A stretch of 64,000 nt of DNA, taken from NCBI RefSeq assembly GCF_022549225.1, contig NZ_JAKZFD010000002.1, forward strand, positions 372,001-436,000, read 5' to 3'. Source of the stretch: Pelomonas sp. CA6 (GTDB lineage: Bacteria; Pseudomonadota; Gammaproteobacteria; Burkholderiales; Burkholderiaceae_C). The notes below the pieces were generated by a model, which did not search any database, was not told the origin of the DNA, and saw only the letters and a list, made by a program, of their open reading frames with translations. Below are positions 1 to 9,746 of the stretch, piece by piece (the first letter of the stretch is position 1; each line of letters opens with the position of its first letter). A program made the translations under genes and the position numbers.

Positions 1-1908
1 CATTTCGCCGCTCGCTACGAGCGCAGCAAGGTCGAGGAACTCACGCTGGAGGAGTACCTGGACGAATGCAAGCGGAATCCCCTCGCCTACGCCACCGCCC
101 CGGAACGCATGCTGCAGGCCATCGGCGAGCCGCAGATGGTGGACACGCGCAACGACCCACGGCTGTCGCGCATCTTCTCGAACAAGGTCATCAAGATCTA
201 TCCCGCCTTCGCCGAGTTCTACGGCATGGAGGATTCGATCGAGCAGGTGGTCAGCTACTTCCGCCATGCCGCGCAAGGCCTGGAGGAAAAGAAGCAGATT
301 CTCTATCTGCTCGGTCCGGTGGGCGGCGGCAAGAGTTCCATCGCCGAGCGGCTCAAGCAGCTGATGGAGCAGGTGCCCTTCTACGCGCTGAAGGACTCGC
401 CGGTGAACGAATCGCCGCTGGGTCTCTTCGACCTGCTGGAAGATGGCCCGCTGCTGGAGAAGGAGTACGGCATCCCGCGCCGTTACCTGAACCGCATCCT
501 CAGCCCCTGGGCGGTCAAGCGGCTCGACGAGTACGGCGGCGACATCCGCCGTTTCAAGGTCATCAAGCGCTATCCCAGTGTGCTCAAGCAGATTGGCGTG
601 GCCAAGACCGAGCCGGGCGACGAGAACAACCAGGATATTTCCTCGCTGGTCGGCAAGGTCGACATCCGCAAGCTGGAAACCTATGCGCAGGACGACCCCG
701 ACGCCTACAGCTACTCCGGCGGCCTGTGCCTGGCCAACCAGGGCCTGCTCGAATTCGTCGAGATGTTCAAGGCGCCGATCAAGGTGCTGCACCCGCTGCT
801 GACCGCAACGCAGGAAGGCAACTTCAAGGGCACCGAGGGCTTCGGTGCCATTCCCTTCGACGGCATCGTGCTGGCGCACAGCAACGAGAGCGAATGGAAG
901 TCCTTCCGCAACAACAAGAACAACGAAGCCTTCCTGGACCGCATCTACATCGTCAAGGTGCCCTACTGCCTGCGCGTCAGCGAAGAGGTGCGCATCTACG
1001 AGAAGCTGATCCGCAACTCCTCGCTCGCCGAGGCCAAGTGCGCTCCGGGCACGCTGAAGATGATGGCCCAGTTCGCCGTGCTCACGCGGTTGAAGGAGCC
1101 CGAGAACTCCAGCATCTTCAGCAAGATGCAGATCTACGACGGCGACAACCTCAAGGACACCGACCCCAAGGCCAAGTCCATCCAGGAGTACCGCGACTAT
1201 GCCGGCGTGGACGAAGGCATGGCCGGCGTGTCCACGCGCTTCGCGTACAAGATCCTCTCCAAGGTCTTCAACTTCGATTCCACCGAGGTGGCCGCCAACC
1301 CCGTGCACCTGATGTACGTGCTGGAGCAGCAGATCGAACGCGAACAGTTCCCGCAGGAGCAGGAACAGAAGTTCGTCGGCTATATCAAGGAGATCCTGGC
1401 GCCGCGCTATGCCGAATTCATCGGCAAGGAAATCCAGACCGCCTACCTGGAAAGCTACAGCGAGTACGGCCAGAACATCTTCGATCGCTACGTGACCTAT
1501 GCCGACTACTGGATCCAGGACCAGGAGTACCGCGACACCGACACCGGCGAGGTCTTTGACCGCTCGGCGCTGAACGCCGAGCTGGAAAAGATCGAAAAGC
1601 CCGCGGGCATCTCCAACCCCAAGGACTTCCGCAACGAGATCGTCAACTTCGTGCTGCGCGCGCGCGCCAACAACGCGGGCAAGAACCCGGCCTGGACCAG
1701 CTACGAGAAGCTGCGCACGGTGATCGAGAAGAAGATGTTCTCCAACACCGAGGAGCTGCTGCCCGTGATCAGCTTCAACGCCAAGGCCAGTGCCGAGGAC
1801 GCGAAGAAGCACGAGAACTTCGTCCAGCGCATGGTGGACAAGGGTTACACACCCAAGCAGGTCCGCCTGCTCTGCGAGTGGTATCTGCGGGTGCGCAAGA
1901 GCAGCTGA
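1..1908 (+). CDS. prkA: PrkA-type serine protein kinase (5'-truncated by window edge)
   Basis: Serine protein kinase of the PrkA/YeaG family, an AAA-like ATPase with a kinase-like C-terminal half, known to act in starvation and stationary-phase responses. The frame is open from base 1. From memory of E. coli YeaG, the first visible residues (HFAARYERSK) match YeaG from about residue 6, so only about five codons are missing. The Walker A segment LLGPVGGGKSS lies near visible residue 107, followed by the family's highly conserved blocks FRNNKNNEAFLDR and EYRDYAGVDEG. The end RKSS matches the family. An ATG at 109 would give a shorter protein but would drop conserved residues. It is followed by yeaH and spoVR in the classic three-gene arrangement. 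Confidence 0.96.
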   Translation, partial: HFAARYERSKVEELTLEEYLDECKRNPLAYATAPERMLQAIGEPQMVDTRNDPRLSRIFSNKVIKIYPAFAEFYGMEDSIEQVVSYFRHAAQGLEEKKQILYLLGPVGGGKSSIAERLKQLMEQVPFYALKDSPVNESPLGLFDLLEDGPLLEKEYGIPRRYLNRILSPWAVKRLDEYGGDIRRFKVIKRYPSVLKQIGVAKTEPGDENNQDISSLVGKVDIRKLETYAQDDPDAYSYSGGLCLANQGLLEFVEMFKAPIKVLHPLLTATQEGNFKGTEGFGAIPFDGIVLAHSNESEWKSFRNNKNNEAFLDRIYIVKVPYCLRVSEEVRIYEKLIRNSSLAEAKCAPGTLKMMAQFAVLTRLKEPENSSIFSKMQIYDGDNLKDTDPKAKSIQEYRDYAGVDEGMAGVSTRFAYKILSKVFNFDSTEVAANPVHLMYVLEQQIEREQFPQEQEQKFVGYIKEILAPRYAEFIGKEIQTAYLESYSEYGQNIFDRYVTYADYWIQDQEYRDTDTGEVFDRSALNAELEKIEKPAGISNPKDFRNEIVNFVLRARANNAGKNPAWTSYEKLRTVIEKKMFSNTEELLPVISFNAKASAEDAKKHENFVQRMVDKGYTPKQVRLLCEWYLRVRKSS

Positions 1909-1937
1909 AATGGACCATCCCCTACCGGCTGACGCCG

Positions 1938-1957
1938 GCGCCCCGGAAGGGGGGCGC
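1938..1957. other. GC-rich hairpin between prkA and yeaH
   Basis: The 138-base gap between prkA and yeaH holds a perfect 7-bp inverted repeat, GCGCCCC (1938-1944) and GGGGCGC (1951-1957), with a 6-base loop. No U-tract follows, so it is not a convincing terminator. It could modulate processing or read-through between the two genes. The rest of the gap shows no recognisable site. Confidence 0.35.
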
Positions 1958-2046
1958 TTCCCGGGGACCGGCACGGCCGGATCGCCGGAGGCTGTTCGGT
2001 TCGGGGGGCTTCATGCGTCGCGAATGCCGCGAGTGGAGCGAACGAG

Positions 2047-3333
2047 ATGACCAGCCTGCAGCAGATCATTGACCGGCGGCTGTCCGGCAAGAACAAGTCG
2101 ATCGGGAACCGCGAGCGCTTCCTGCGCCGCTACCGCGACCAGATCCGCGAGGCCGTGCGCCGCGCGGTGGACGGCCGCGGCATCCGCGACATGGAGCGCG
2201 GCGAAGAGGTCCACATTCCCAAGAAAGACCTCAGCGAACCGGTGTTCAGCCATGGCGATGGCGGCGTGCGCGAGGTGGTCCGCCCCGGCAATACCGAGCA
2301 TGTGAAGGGCGATCGCATCCCCAAGCCCAAGGGCGGCGGCCAGGGCGGCGGCGGTGGCCAGGCCAGCGATTCCGGCGAGGGAGAGGACGACTTCGTCTTC
2401 CAGCTCACCAAGGAAGAATTCATGCAGGTCTTCTTCGACGACCTGGCCCTGCCCAACCTGGCGCGCAACCAGCTCGCCGAGACTCCCGAATGGAAGTCCC
2501 ACCGTGCCGGCCTGACCAGCGACGGCACGCCCAGCAACCTGCATGTGCTGCGCTCCATGCGCGGTGCGCTGAGCCGGCGCATCGCGCTGGGCATGGACAA
2601 GCGGCGCGAGCTGCACGAGCTGGAGGCGCGGCTGCAGGACCTGCAGCGCGAGGATCTGCACAAGCCCGGCATTGCCGCGCTGATCGCCGAGACCGAAGCG
2701 CGCATCCTGCTGCTGAAGCAGCGCATCGCCGCCATCCCCTACCTGGACCCCATCGACCTGCGCTACCGAAGCCGGGTGCGCATTCCGGTGCCCACCTCGC
2801 GCGCGGTGATGTTCTGCCTGATGGATGTTTCCGGCTCCATGGACGAGTCGCGCAAGGACCTGGCCAAGCGCTTCTTCATCCTGCTCTACCTCTTCCTCAC
2901 CCGACACTACGAGAAGATCGAGGTGGTCTTCATCCGCCACCACACCCAGGCCCAGGAAGTCGATGAGCAGAACTTCTTCCATGCCACCGAGACCGGCGGC
3001 ACCGTGGTCTCGTCGGCCCTGGTGTTGATGGAGCAGATCATCCGCCAGCGCTATCCCAGCAACGAGTGGAACATCTACGGCGCGCAGGCCAGCGACGGCG
3101 ACAACTGGCACCACGACAGCGGCCGCTGCCGTGAACTGCTGGCCGAAAAGATCCTGCCGCTGTGCCGCTACTACGCCTACGTGCAGGTGGCCGAGGCCGA
3201 GCAGAACCTCTGGGAGGAGTACGCCCGGCTCGCCGAGGACGTTCCCCAGTTCGCGATGCGCAAGGCCGTCGAGGTCTCCGAGATCTACCCGGTCTTCCGC
3301 GATCTGTTCAAGAAGGAAGGGGCCAATTCATGA
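2047..3333 (+). CDS. yeaH: YeaH/YhbH family protein (UPF0229) with a VWA-like fold
   Basis: A 428-aa protein of the UPF0229 family, close to the length of E. coli YeaH. The N-terminus is basic, a Gly-rich linker (GGGQGGGGGQ) lies near residue 100, and the C-terminal half carries a MIDAS-like DVSGSMDE motif near residue 260, typical of von Willebrand A metal sites. The biochemical role is not established. The family is co-transcribed with PrkA and acts with it in stress and nitrogen-starvation adaptation. Its stop overlaps the next start by four bases (ATGA), which argues for translational coupling with spoVR. Confidence 0.95.
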   Translation: MTSLQQIIDRRLSGKNKSIGNRERFLRRYRDQIREAVRRAVDGRGIRDMERGEEVHIPKKDLSEPVFSHGDGGVREVVRPGNTEHVKGDRIPKPKGGGQGGGGGQASDSGEGEDDFVFQLTKEEFMQVFFDDLALPNLARNQLAETPEWKSHRAGLTSDGTPSNLHVLRSMRGALSRRIALGMDKRRELHELEARLQDLQREDLHKPGIAALIAETEARILLLKQRIAAIPYLDPIDLRYRSRVRIPVPTSRAVMFCLMDVSGSMDESRKDLAKRFFILLYLFLTRHYEKIEVVFIRHHTQAQEVDEQNFFHATETGGTVVSSALVLMEQIIRQRYPSNEWNIYGAQASDGDNWHHDSGRCRELLAEKILPLCRYYAYVQVAEAEQNLWEEYARLAEDVPQFAMRKAVEVSEIYPVFRDLFKKEGANS

Positions 3334-4925
3334 GCGCCACGGAAAACCGTCGACGCGTGGGCCTGGGGCCCAGCGAGCGTGAGTACGGCGGACGGCGCGC
3401 GCATGCGCCGCTGCGCGCGATGAAGCCGCTGGAGCGCCGGCCCGAGCATCCCCTGCCCTCGCCCAGCGACTGGACCTTTGAGCTGGTCGAGCAATACCAC
3501 GACGTCATCCGCCAGACCGCCGAACGCTATGGGCTGGACACCTATCCCAACCAGTTGGAGGTGATCACCGCCGAGCAGATGATGGACGCCTATGCCTCGG
3601 TGGGGATGCCCGTGCATTACCGCCACTGGAGCTATGGCAAGGAATTCATCGCCACCGAGCGCAACTACAAGCGCGGCCAGATGGGCCTGGCCTATGAGAT
3701 CGTCATCAACTCCAACCCCTGCATCGCCTACCTGATGGAGGAGAACACGATGGCGATGCAGGCCCTGGTGATCGCGCATGCCTGCTACGGCCACAACAGC
3801 TTCTTCAAGAACAACTACCTGTTCCGCATGTGGACGGACGCCTCGTCCATCATCGACTACCTGGTCTATGCCAAGACCTACATCGCCGCCTGCGAGGAGC
3901 GCCATGGGCTGGACGCGGTGGAGGCCATGCTGGACTCCTGCCATGCGCTGATGAACCACGGCGTGGACCGCTATCGCCGGCCTGCCAAGCTTTCGTTGGC
4001 CCAGGAGCAGGCCCGCCTCGAGGAGCGCGAGACCCATGCCCAGCGCCAGATCAACGACCTCTGGCGGACCCTGCCGCGCCGCGGCGACGACAAGGCCGAG
4101 GCCGAGGAAAAGCGCCGCTTCCCCGAGGAGCCGCAGGAGAACATCCTCTATTTCATCGAGAAGAACGCGCCGCTGTTGGAGCCCTGGCAACGCGAGATCG
4201 TGCGCATCGTGCGCAAGATCGCGCAGTACTTCTATCCCCAACGCCAGACCCAGGTGATGAACGAGGGCTGGGCCACCTTCTGGCACCACCGGCTGCTGAA
4301 CCAGATGTACGACGACGGCTATCTGTCGGACGGCATGATGATCGAGTGGCTGAAGTCGCACACCAACGTGGTCGCCCAGCCGCCGATGGCGCAGCTCAAC
4401 CCCTATGCGCTGGGCTTTGCGATGTACACCGACATCAAGCGCATCTGCGAAGCCCCCACCGACGAAGACCGTGAGTGGTTCCCCGAGATCGCCGGCGCCG
4501 ACTGGCTGCCCACGCTGGACCACGCGATGCGCAACTTCAAGGACGAGAGCTTCATCGCGCAATACCTGTCCCCCAAGCTGATGCGCGACTTCCGTCTCTT
4601 CGCCATCGTCGACGACGAGCGACTGAAGGAATACGAGATCTCGGCCATCCATGACGAACCGGGCTACCAGCATCTGCGCGAGGCCTTGTCGCGCCAGTAC
4701 GACCTCTCCACCCGCGAGCCCAACATCCAAGTCTGGAACGTCAACCTGCGCGGTGACCGCTCGCTGACCCTGCGCCACACGCAGCACCAGGACCGGCCCC
4801 TGAACGACGACGCGCAGGAGGTGCTCAAGCACGTGGCCCGGCTGTGGGGCTTCGGCGTCCAGCTGGAAAGCGTCAATGCCCAGGGCGATGTGACGCGCCG
4901 CTGGTCGGTGCCGGCGCCGGCCTGA
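3330..4925 (+). CDS. spoVR: SpoVR family protein (YcgB-like)
   Basis: A 531-aa SpoVR/YcgB family protein. The start at 3330 is chosen because it overlaps the yeaH stop (ATGA); an upstream extension of the frame would lie inside yeaH. The N-terminal 30 residues are Arg-rich and variable. Conserved family blocks follow: DWTFELVEQYHDVI, MPVHYRHWSYGKEF, ACYGHNSFFKNNYLF and NEGWATFWHH. The Glu/His-rich NEGWATFWHHR segment suggests metal binding. The function is unknown: in Bacillus it is linked to spore cortex, in E. coli ycgB is RpoS-dependent. The operon position after prkA and yeaH is the usual one in Proteobacteria. Confidence 0.95.
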   Translation: MSATENRRRVGLGPSEREYGGRRAHAPLRAMKPLERRPEHPLPSPSDWTFELVEQYHDVIRQTAERYGLDTYPNQLEVITAEQMMDAYASVGMPVHYRHWSYGKEFIATERNYKRGQMGLAYEIVINSNPCIAYLMEENTMAMQALVIAHACYGHNSFFKNNYLFRMWTDASSIIDYLVYAKTYIAACEERHGLDAVEAMLDSCHALMNHGVDRYRRPAKLSLAQEQARLEERETHAQRQINDLWRTLPRRGDDKAEAEEKRRFPEEPQENILYFIEKNAPLLEPWQREIVRIVRKIAQYFYPQRQTQVMNEGWATFWHHRLLNQMYDDGYLSDGMMIEWLKSHTNVVAQPPMAQLNPYALGFAMYTDIKRICEAPTDEDREWFPEIAGADWLPTLDHAMRNFKDESFIAQYLSPKLMRDFRLFAIVDDERLKEYEISAIHDEPGYQHLREALSRQYDLSTREPNIQVWNVNLRGDRSLTLRHTQHQDRPLNDDAQEVLKHVARLWGFGVQLESVNAQGDVTRRWSVPAPA

Positions 4926-4937
4926 GGTGGGTCGACC

Positions 4938-5459
4938 TCAGTTCGACGTCACGACGCCGCAGGCCACGCGCGCCCCGCCGCCGCCCAGCGGCGCCGGGTG
5001 ATCGGCATGGTTGTCGCCGCCGGCGTGCACCATCAGCGCATGGCCGATCACATCCGCGAGCTTGAGCCGTGGCGCCAGCACCGGCGTCGTCGCCTCCCCG
5101 TCAGCGGATACGAAGAGCGGCGGCAGGTCGCCCAGATGACCATCACCCCAGGGTTCGCCATGCTTGTTGGCGCCGCGCGGGTCCAGGTGCCCGCCGGCAC
5201 CCAGGGCCGCGACCATGCTGCCGTTTTGCTCCGCGGGCGCGCAAGAAGGCTTGGCGTGGAAATGAAAGCCATGCAGGCCCGGCGCCAGACCGGTGAGGCG
5301 GGGGTAGAGCGCCAGCCCATAGGGCGTCTCGACCAGCCTCACGCTGCCGAGTTCGGCCCCCGGGCCGCTCGGTTCCGCGCGTTGCATCGGGACCGTCAGT
5401 TCGGCCGCCGCAGCGGCGCCCGTGGCGGCCAGGGACAGGATCAGCAGCAGTCGCTTCAT
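4938..5459 (-). CDS. sodC: Cu/Zn superoxide dismutase, periplasmic
   Basis: Secreted copper-zinc superoxide dismutase, 173 aa, converting superoxide to peroxide and oxygen in the periplasm. The start at 5459 is preceded by a GGGAG ribosome site and opens a Sec signal peptide ([19 protein letters not shown]). The ligand set is visible: HFH, then [21 protein letters not shown] with the zinc-loop His and Asp, and the late copper His in MVHAGGDNH. Two Cys (in KPSCAP and VACGVV) can form the structural disulfide. It is convergent with spoVR, with only 12 bases between the two stops. Confidence 0.95.
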   Translation of the reverse strand: MKRLLLILSLAATGAAAAAELTVPMQRAEPSGPGAELGSVRLVETPYGLALYPRLTGLAPGLHGFHFHAKPSCAPAEQNGSMVAALGAGGHLDPRGANKHGEPWGDGHLGDLPPLFVSADGEATTPVLAPRLKLADVIGHALMVHAGGDNHADHPAPLGGGGARVACGVVTSN

Positions 5460-5547
5460 CGCAGAGCTCCCTCTCGAAGAAACACAGGGCCGGCCCGAAT
5501 GTTCCCGCCCCTCGACGGGCGCGCTCAGGACGGCAGCATGGATCGCG

Positions 5548-6957
5548 TCACAGGGCAAATACCTTGCCTGGGTTCATGATGTTATGCGGGTCCATCGCCC
5601 GCTTCAACGCGCGCATCTGTGCCACCGCACCCTCGCCGGCCTCGTCGATCAGGAAGCCCTGTTTGTGCAGACCGATGCCGTGCTCGCCGCTGCAGGTGCC
5701 TTCCAGGCGCAGTGCGCGCGCCACCATCTGCGCCGACAGCCGTTCGGCCGTCTCGCGCTCGGCTGGCAAGGCCGGATCGATCAGATAGGCCATGTGGAAA
5801 TTGCCGTCGCCCACATGGCCAACGATGAAGTAGGGCAACCCGCTGGCCTCGACCTCGCGCACCGATTCGTTGATGGACTCGGCCAGCCGAGAAATGGGCA
5901 CGCAGGTGTCGGTGGTCACCGCGCGGCAGCCCGGCTTCATCTGCAGTCCGGACAGATAGGCGTGATGGCGCGCCGTCCACAGCCGCGTGCGTTCCTCGGG
6001 CGTGGTGGCCCACGCGAAGTCGGTGCCGCCGAAGTCGCGCGCGATCTCCTGCACCGTCTGCGCCTGCTCGGCCACGCCGGCCTCGGAGCCGTGGAACTCC
6101 ATCAGCAGCATCGGCGATTCGCGCAGCTGCAACTTGTCGTGCCGGTTCACCGCGCGCACCGCATGGGTGTCAAGCAGCTCGCAGCGCGCGATGGGCACGC
6201 CCATCTGGATGATGGCGATCGTGGTCTGCACCGCGGCATCGACCGTCTCGAAGGAACACACCGCCGCCGACACCGCCTCAGGCAGCGGGAAGAGGCGCAG
6301 CGTGACCTCGGTGATCACGCCCAGCGTGCCCTCGCTGCCGACGAACAGCCGCGTCAGGTCATAGCCGGCGCTGCTCTTGCGCGCGCGCGATCCGCTGCGG
6401 ATCAGCTCGCCCTGTGGCGTGACCACCTGCAGGCCCAGCACGTTCTCACGCATGGTGCCGTAGCGCACCGCGTTCGTGCCGCTGGCGCGCGTGGCCGCCA
6501 TGCCGCCGATGGAGGCATCGGCGCCGGGGTCGATGGGGAAAAACAGCCCCTGGTGGCGCAGCTCGTTGTTCAGCTGATTGCGGGTCACGCCGGGCTGCAC
6601 CGTCACCGTCAGGTCCTCGGCCTGCACCTGCAAGATGCGATTCATGCGCGAGACATCCAGGCTCACGCCGCCCTGCACCGCCAGCAGATGGCCTTCCAGC
6701 GAAGTGCCCGCGCCATAGGGAATCACCGGCACCCGGTGTTCATGCGCCAGGCGCACCACGAAGACCACGTCCTCACTGCTCTCGGCGAACACCACCGCGT
6801 CGGGCGGCGGCACGTCGAAGGGCGACTCGTCGCGCCCATGCTGTTCGCGCAGCGCCAGCGCGGTGCTGCAGCGCTCGCCGAAGCGCTCGCGCAGCGCCTC
6901 CAGCATCGCGTCCGGCATCGGGCGGTGCACCAGTTGCGGGTTCAGCGGGGCGTTCAT
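5548..6957 (-). CDS. FAD-linked D-2-hydroxyacid (lactate/glycolate) dehydrogenase
   Basis: A 469-aa flavoprotein of the vanillyl-alcohol oxidase superfamily, GlcD / D-lactate dehydrogenase (cytochrome) type. The N-terminal FAD-binding PCMH domain shows [28 protein letters not shown] and [12 protein letters not shown]. The C-terminal FAD-oxidase cap ends with GHVGDGNFH and the [10 protein letters not shown] motif. It probably oxidises D-lactate, glycolate or a related 2-hydroxyacid and passes electrons to the respiratory chain. The start at 6957 is chosen for the AGGAGA ribosome site just upstream; an earlier in-frame extension is low-complexity. No glcE or glcF subunits adjoin it, so a single-subunit Dld2-like enzyme is more likely than glycolate oxidase. 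Confidence 0.9.
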   Translation of the reverse strand: MNAPLNPQLVHRPMPDAMLEALRERFGERCSTALALREQHGRDESPFDVPPPDAVVFAESSEDVVFVVRLAHEHRVPVIPYGAGTSLEGHLLAVQGGVSLDVSRMNRILQVQAEDLTVTVQPGVTRNQLNNELRHQGLFFPIDPGADASIGGMAATRASGTNAVRYGTMRENVLGLQVVTPQGELIRSGSRARKSSAGYDLTRLFVGSEGTLGVITEVTLRLFPLPEAVSAAVCSFETVDAAVQTTIAIIQMGVPIARCELLDTHAVRAVNRHDKLQLRESPMLLMEFHGSEAGVAEQAQTVQEIARDFGGTDFAWATTPEERTRLWTARHHAYLSGLQMKPGCRAVTTDTCVPISRLAESINESVREVEASGLPYFIVGHVGDGNFHMAYLIDPALPAERETAERLSAQMVARALRLEGTCSGEHGIGLHKQGFLIDEAGEGAVAQMRALKRAMDPHNIMNPGKVFAL

Positions 6958-7069
6958 CGGGCGTCTCCTGGCCATTCCTTGTCTGCGGATTCTAGGAAGC
7001 CTGGGCTGAACAGAGGCTGAGAGCGCGGCCGCCCTGCGCCCTCGCCCCGCAGCGAGGGTGGCCGCAACG

Positions 7070-7095
7070 AAAAAAGGCGGGGTCGCCCCCGCCTT
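7070..7095 (-). terminator. Rho-independent terminator for the acylase gene
   Basis: On the minus strand, 30 bases after the acylase stop, a 7-bp GGCGGGG/CCCCGCC stem (7076-7082 with 7087-7093) is followed by a run of T (7070-7075 read as A on the plus strand). This is a standard intrinsic terminator. Confidence 0.85.
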
Positions 7096-7123
7096 CGAAC
7101 TCAGGCCCGTGGCCCGCTTCAGC

Positions 7124-9607
7124 TCACTCGCTAAGCTGCACGCTGCGATAGCCCGGATCGGCCTTGATCTCCGCATCGCTGAAGGGCAGCTTGGCCCATT
7201 TGGCGCCCTTCAGGAAGATGTCGGAGTACAGCTTGGTCTGGTCCGAGAAGTTCGGCGACAGCAGATGGCTGGACTGCGAATAGGTCAGCAAGCCTTCCGC
7301 CACCGGACCATTGGCATCGAAGGTGACCCACTGCATGTAGCTGTTGCCATAGAAGGGGTCGCCGTAGCGCATCTGCCCGTCCGGGCTCGCGCCCAGATTG
7401 CCGCGGCCGTTGTTGAAGGTGTAGCGGCCGCCCGGGATGGGAATGCCCGCGCTGTCACGCACCAGCACCTGGCGGCGTGCGTTCACCTCTTCCACCGGGA
7501 TGCCGTTGGCCCCCATCCATTGCACCGCGTCAGCGAAATTGCGGGCCGCGCTGGTGTTGGCGGTGTTGAAGCCGCGCGGCGTGTACACGGGGTCGGTCGG
7601 CGTGTAGGCCACGCGCCAGTAGCTGGCATCCTTCAGTTCGCCCGAGAACTCATAGAGCTTGCGGAACAGCAGCGCTCCGGGGTCGGTCATGCCCTCGGTC
7701 TTCTTCCAGGCCGTGGCCAGCACACCGCAGGCCTTGGTCACATCCACCGGCTTGCCGTCGCTGGCCGTCAGCGTGATGGGCTGCGGCTTGCCCGCGCAGG
7801 TGGCGGCGAGGAATTCGTCCAGCCATTGCTCGGCCCGGAAGAAGCGGCTCTTCGCATAGACCTGCTGCAGGTTGGCCACCGTGAACCCCTTGCCCGGCAG
7901 GCCGTCCGTGCCCTTCATGCGGTCCAGCACCTGCGCGATGCCGGCGCGGGTGCGCTCGCCCTGCGGCATGCCTTCGGCATCGGGTCCGGTGGCGATGATC
8001 TTGGGATAGCCAGCGAGCCGCGCCTGGTCGTTGGGCAGCCAGTGGCTGTCGTTGGCGTTGACGACATAGTCGTCGCTGAGCAGATAGGGCCGCTGTGCCG
8101 CGGGGATGGCACCGTTCCACTGGCAGCTGGATTTGCTGCCATCCATCAGCACGATGCCGCGTGAAGCCATCAGGAACTGCGCGGTCGGGTTGTTCACGCA
8201 GGCGGCCAGCTGGGCGTCGGAGACATTGGCCGCCACCGAGTAGTTGGCGTACAGCGACTTGCCGTCCTTGTCCGCGGCCATGGTGTTGACCCAGGGCATC
8301 GCGTTGTAGGTGGCCAGCGCCTCGCGCAGCGACGCGGCACTGCTGGCGCGGCCGTTCAGCATCGCCTGGTCCAGCAACCGGTAGTTGGTCAGGTTGGCGT
8401 CGCGCAGCGCCACGGCGGTCTGCTTGCCCCAGGCAAAGCTGGCGCCGTCGCTGATCACAGGGCCATAGTCCGTGCCGTACAGCGTGCGCTTGTAGGTCTT
8501 CATCGAACCATCCGGCTGCAGCGCATCCACGCTGAGGTCGGTCTTGCTCATGGCCTTGAACTGGCCGTCGACCAGGTAGCGCGTCGGATCGGCCGGGTCC
8601 AGGATCAGCGTGAACAGCGTGAAACGGTTGTCGGTCGAGAAGGTGTGGGTCCAGGCCACGTCCTTGTTGAAACCGATCAGCGGCACCGGCGCGCCCAGCA
8701 GCGAGGCGCCCATCACGTCGTACTTGCCATTGACCGTCAGGTGCAGCTGGTGCAGTCGCAGCGCGCCCCACCACGGGAAGTGCGGGTTGCCCATCACGAT
8801 GCCGCGGCCCGACTGCGTGACACCCTTGCCCAGGCCATAGCCATTGGAGCCCACCACGTGCTCATGCAGCGTGTTGGTGGCCTGCACCAGCGGGCTGTTC
8901 AACAGCGCCAGTTGCTGTTGGCTGTTCAGTGCGCGACGTGCCGCCATCAGCGTGGTGCCGCGTGCCGCGGCGGCCTTGATCACCGGCGGCTGGGCCGAGC
9001 CGATGGCCTCGATGAACTGCAGCGAGCTGCCCGTGACACCGGCCTGCATGAAGCGCAGGTAGGCGTCCTCCTCGGTCATGGGGCGGACCCAGGCCGCGCC
9101 CTTGCATTCCATGGGCAGCGCATTGACGCCCTGGTCGCGCAGGTAGCGGTTGTAGCCGGCCACAAAGCCCTTCACCAGGTCACGCAGGTCTTCGCTGGCC
9201 GCGGCCTTGACGTCGGCCGCCAGCTTGGGCGTGAAGTGCAGCTTGTAGAAGAAGTCCGATGCGAGGTTGGGCACGAAGCCGCCCAGCTGACCCAGGTAGG
9301 TCACGGGCGCGCCCTTCGCGTCCACATCGCCGAACCAGCGCGAACGCTCGCCCCGCAGCGTCACGAGCTCCTGCGCAAAGGAACAGATGTGGTCGTTGGC
9401 AAAGGCGAACCCGTAGCCGTAGCCGGCCCCCTTCCAGTCGTCGGCCTTCACATGAGGCACGCCGTAGCTGGTGTAGCGGATCTCGGCCTTGAACGCCGGG
9501 TCGGCCGGGGCCGGGGCGTTGGCGGGATTGGGGTCGCCGGATCCGCCGCAGGCGGCCAGCAGGGTTGCAGCCATCAGCGCTGACAGGCGCAGGGGCGATG
9601 CTCGCAT
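7124..9607 (-). CDS. Penicillin-acylase family lipoprotein (AHL/aculeacin acylase-like Ntn hydrolase)
   Basis: An 827-aa Ntn-hydrolase precursor. The signal peptide ends in a lipobox (LLAAC, Cys20), so it is probably a lipoprotein, followed by a Pro/Ala linker. The alpha-chain region (about residues 40-240) has the family YGVPHVKADD motif. The predicted autocleavage site is G253-S254, with S254-N-G-Y as the new N-terminal nucleophile of the beta chain. GNPHFPWWG and FSTDNRFTLFTLI are conserved beta-chain blocks. The family hydrolyses amide-linked acyl chains (aculeacin, N-acyl-homoserine lactones, penicillins); the substrate here is not known. It has a good AAGGAG ribosome site and is divergent from the FadL porin gene. 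Confidence 0.9.
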   Translation of the reverse strand: MRASPLRLSALMAATLLAACGGSGDPNPANAPAPADPAFKAEIRYTSYGVPHVKADDWKGAGYGYGFAFANDHICSFAQELVTLRGERSRWFGDVDAKGAPVTYLGQLGGFVPNLASDFFYKLHFTPKLAADVKAAASEDLRDLVKGFVAGYNRYLRDQGVNALPMECKGAAWVRPMTEEDAYLRFMQAGVTGSSLQFIEAIGSAQPPVIKAAAARGTTLMAARRALNSQQQLALLNSPLVQATNTLHEHVVGSNGYGLGKGVTQSGRGIVMGNPHFPWWGALRLHQLHLTVNGKYDVMGASLLGAPVPLIGFNKDVAWTHTFSTDNRFTLFTLILDPADPTRYLVDGQFKAMSKTDLSVDALQPDGSMKTYKRTLYGTDYGPVISDGASFAWGKQTAVALRDANLTNYRLLDQAMLNGRASSAASLREALATYNAMPWVNTMAADKDGKSLYANYSVAANVSDAQLAACVNNPTAQFLMASRGIVLMDGSKSSCQWNGAIPAAQRPYLLSDDYVVNANDSHWLPNDQARLAGYPKIIATGPDAEGMPQGERTRAGIAQVLDRMKGTDGLPGKGFTVANLQQVYAKSRFFRAEQWLDEFLAATCAGKPQPITLTASDGKPVDVTKACGVLATAWKKTEGMTDPGALLFRKLYEFSGELKDASYWRVAYTPTDPVYTPRGFNTANTSAARNFADAVQWMGANGIPVEEVNARRQVLVRDSAGIPIPGGRYTFNNGRGNLGASPDGQMRYGDPFYGNSYMQWVTFDANGPVAEGLLTYSQSSHLLSPNFSDQTKLYSDIFLKGAKWAKLPFSDAEIKADPGYRSVQLSE

Positions 9608-9746
9608 CGTGTCTCCTTCCTTGTTGTATTGGACGCGGCTCTCTAATGCTTAGGAGCATGTTCAAGGGCGCGCTGCAGGCTATCATCAAAAGCCTAGTCA
9701 TCGCTAGCGCGTATCACCCCCTAAGAATTCCACAATGGAGACACTC

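Noticed and set aside
3285-4832. Minus-strand open frame of 515 codons opposite spoVR
   Set aside because: Translation is Val/Leu/Gly-rich without any family features; spoVR on the other strand is conserved throughout.
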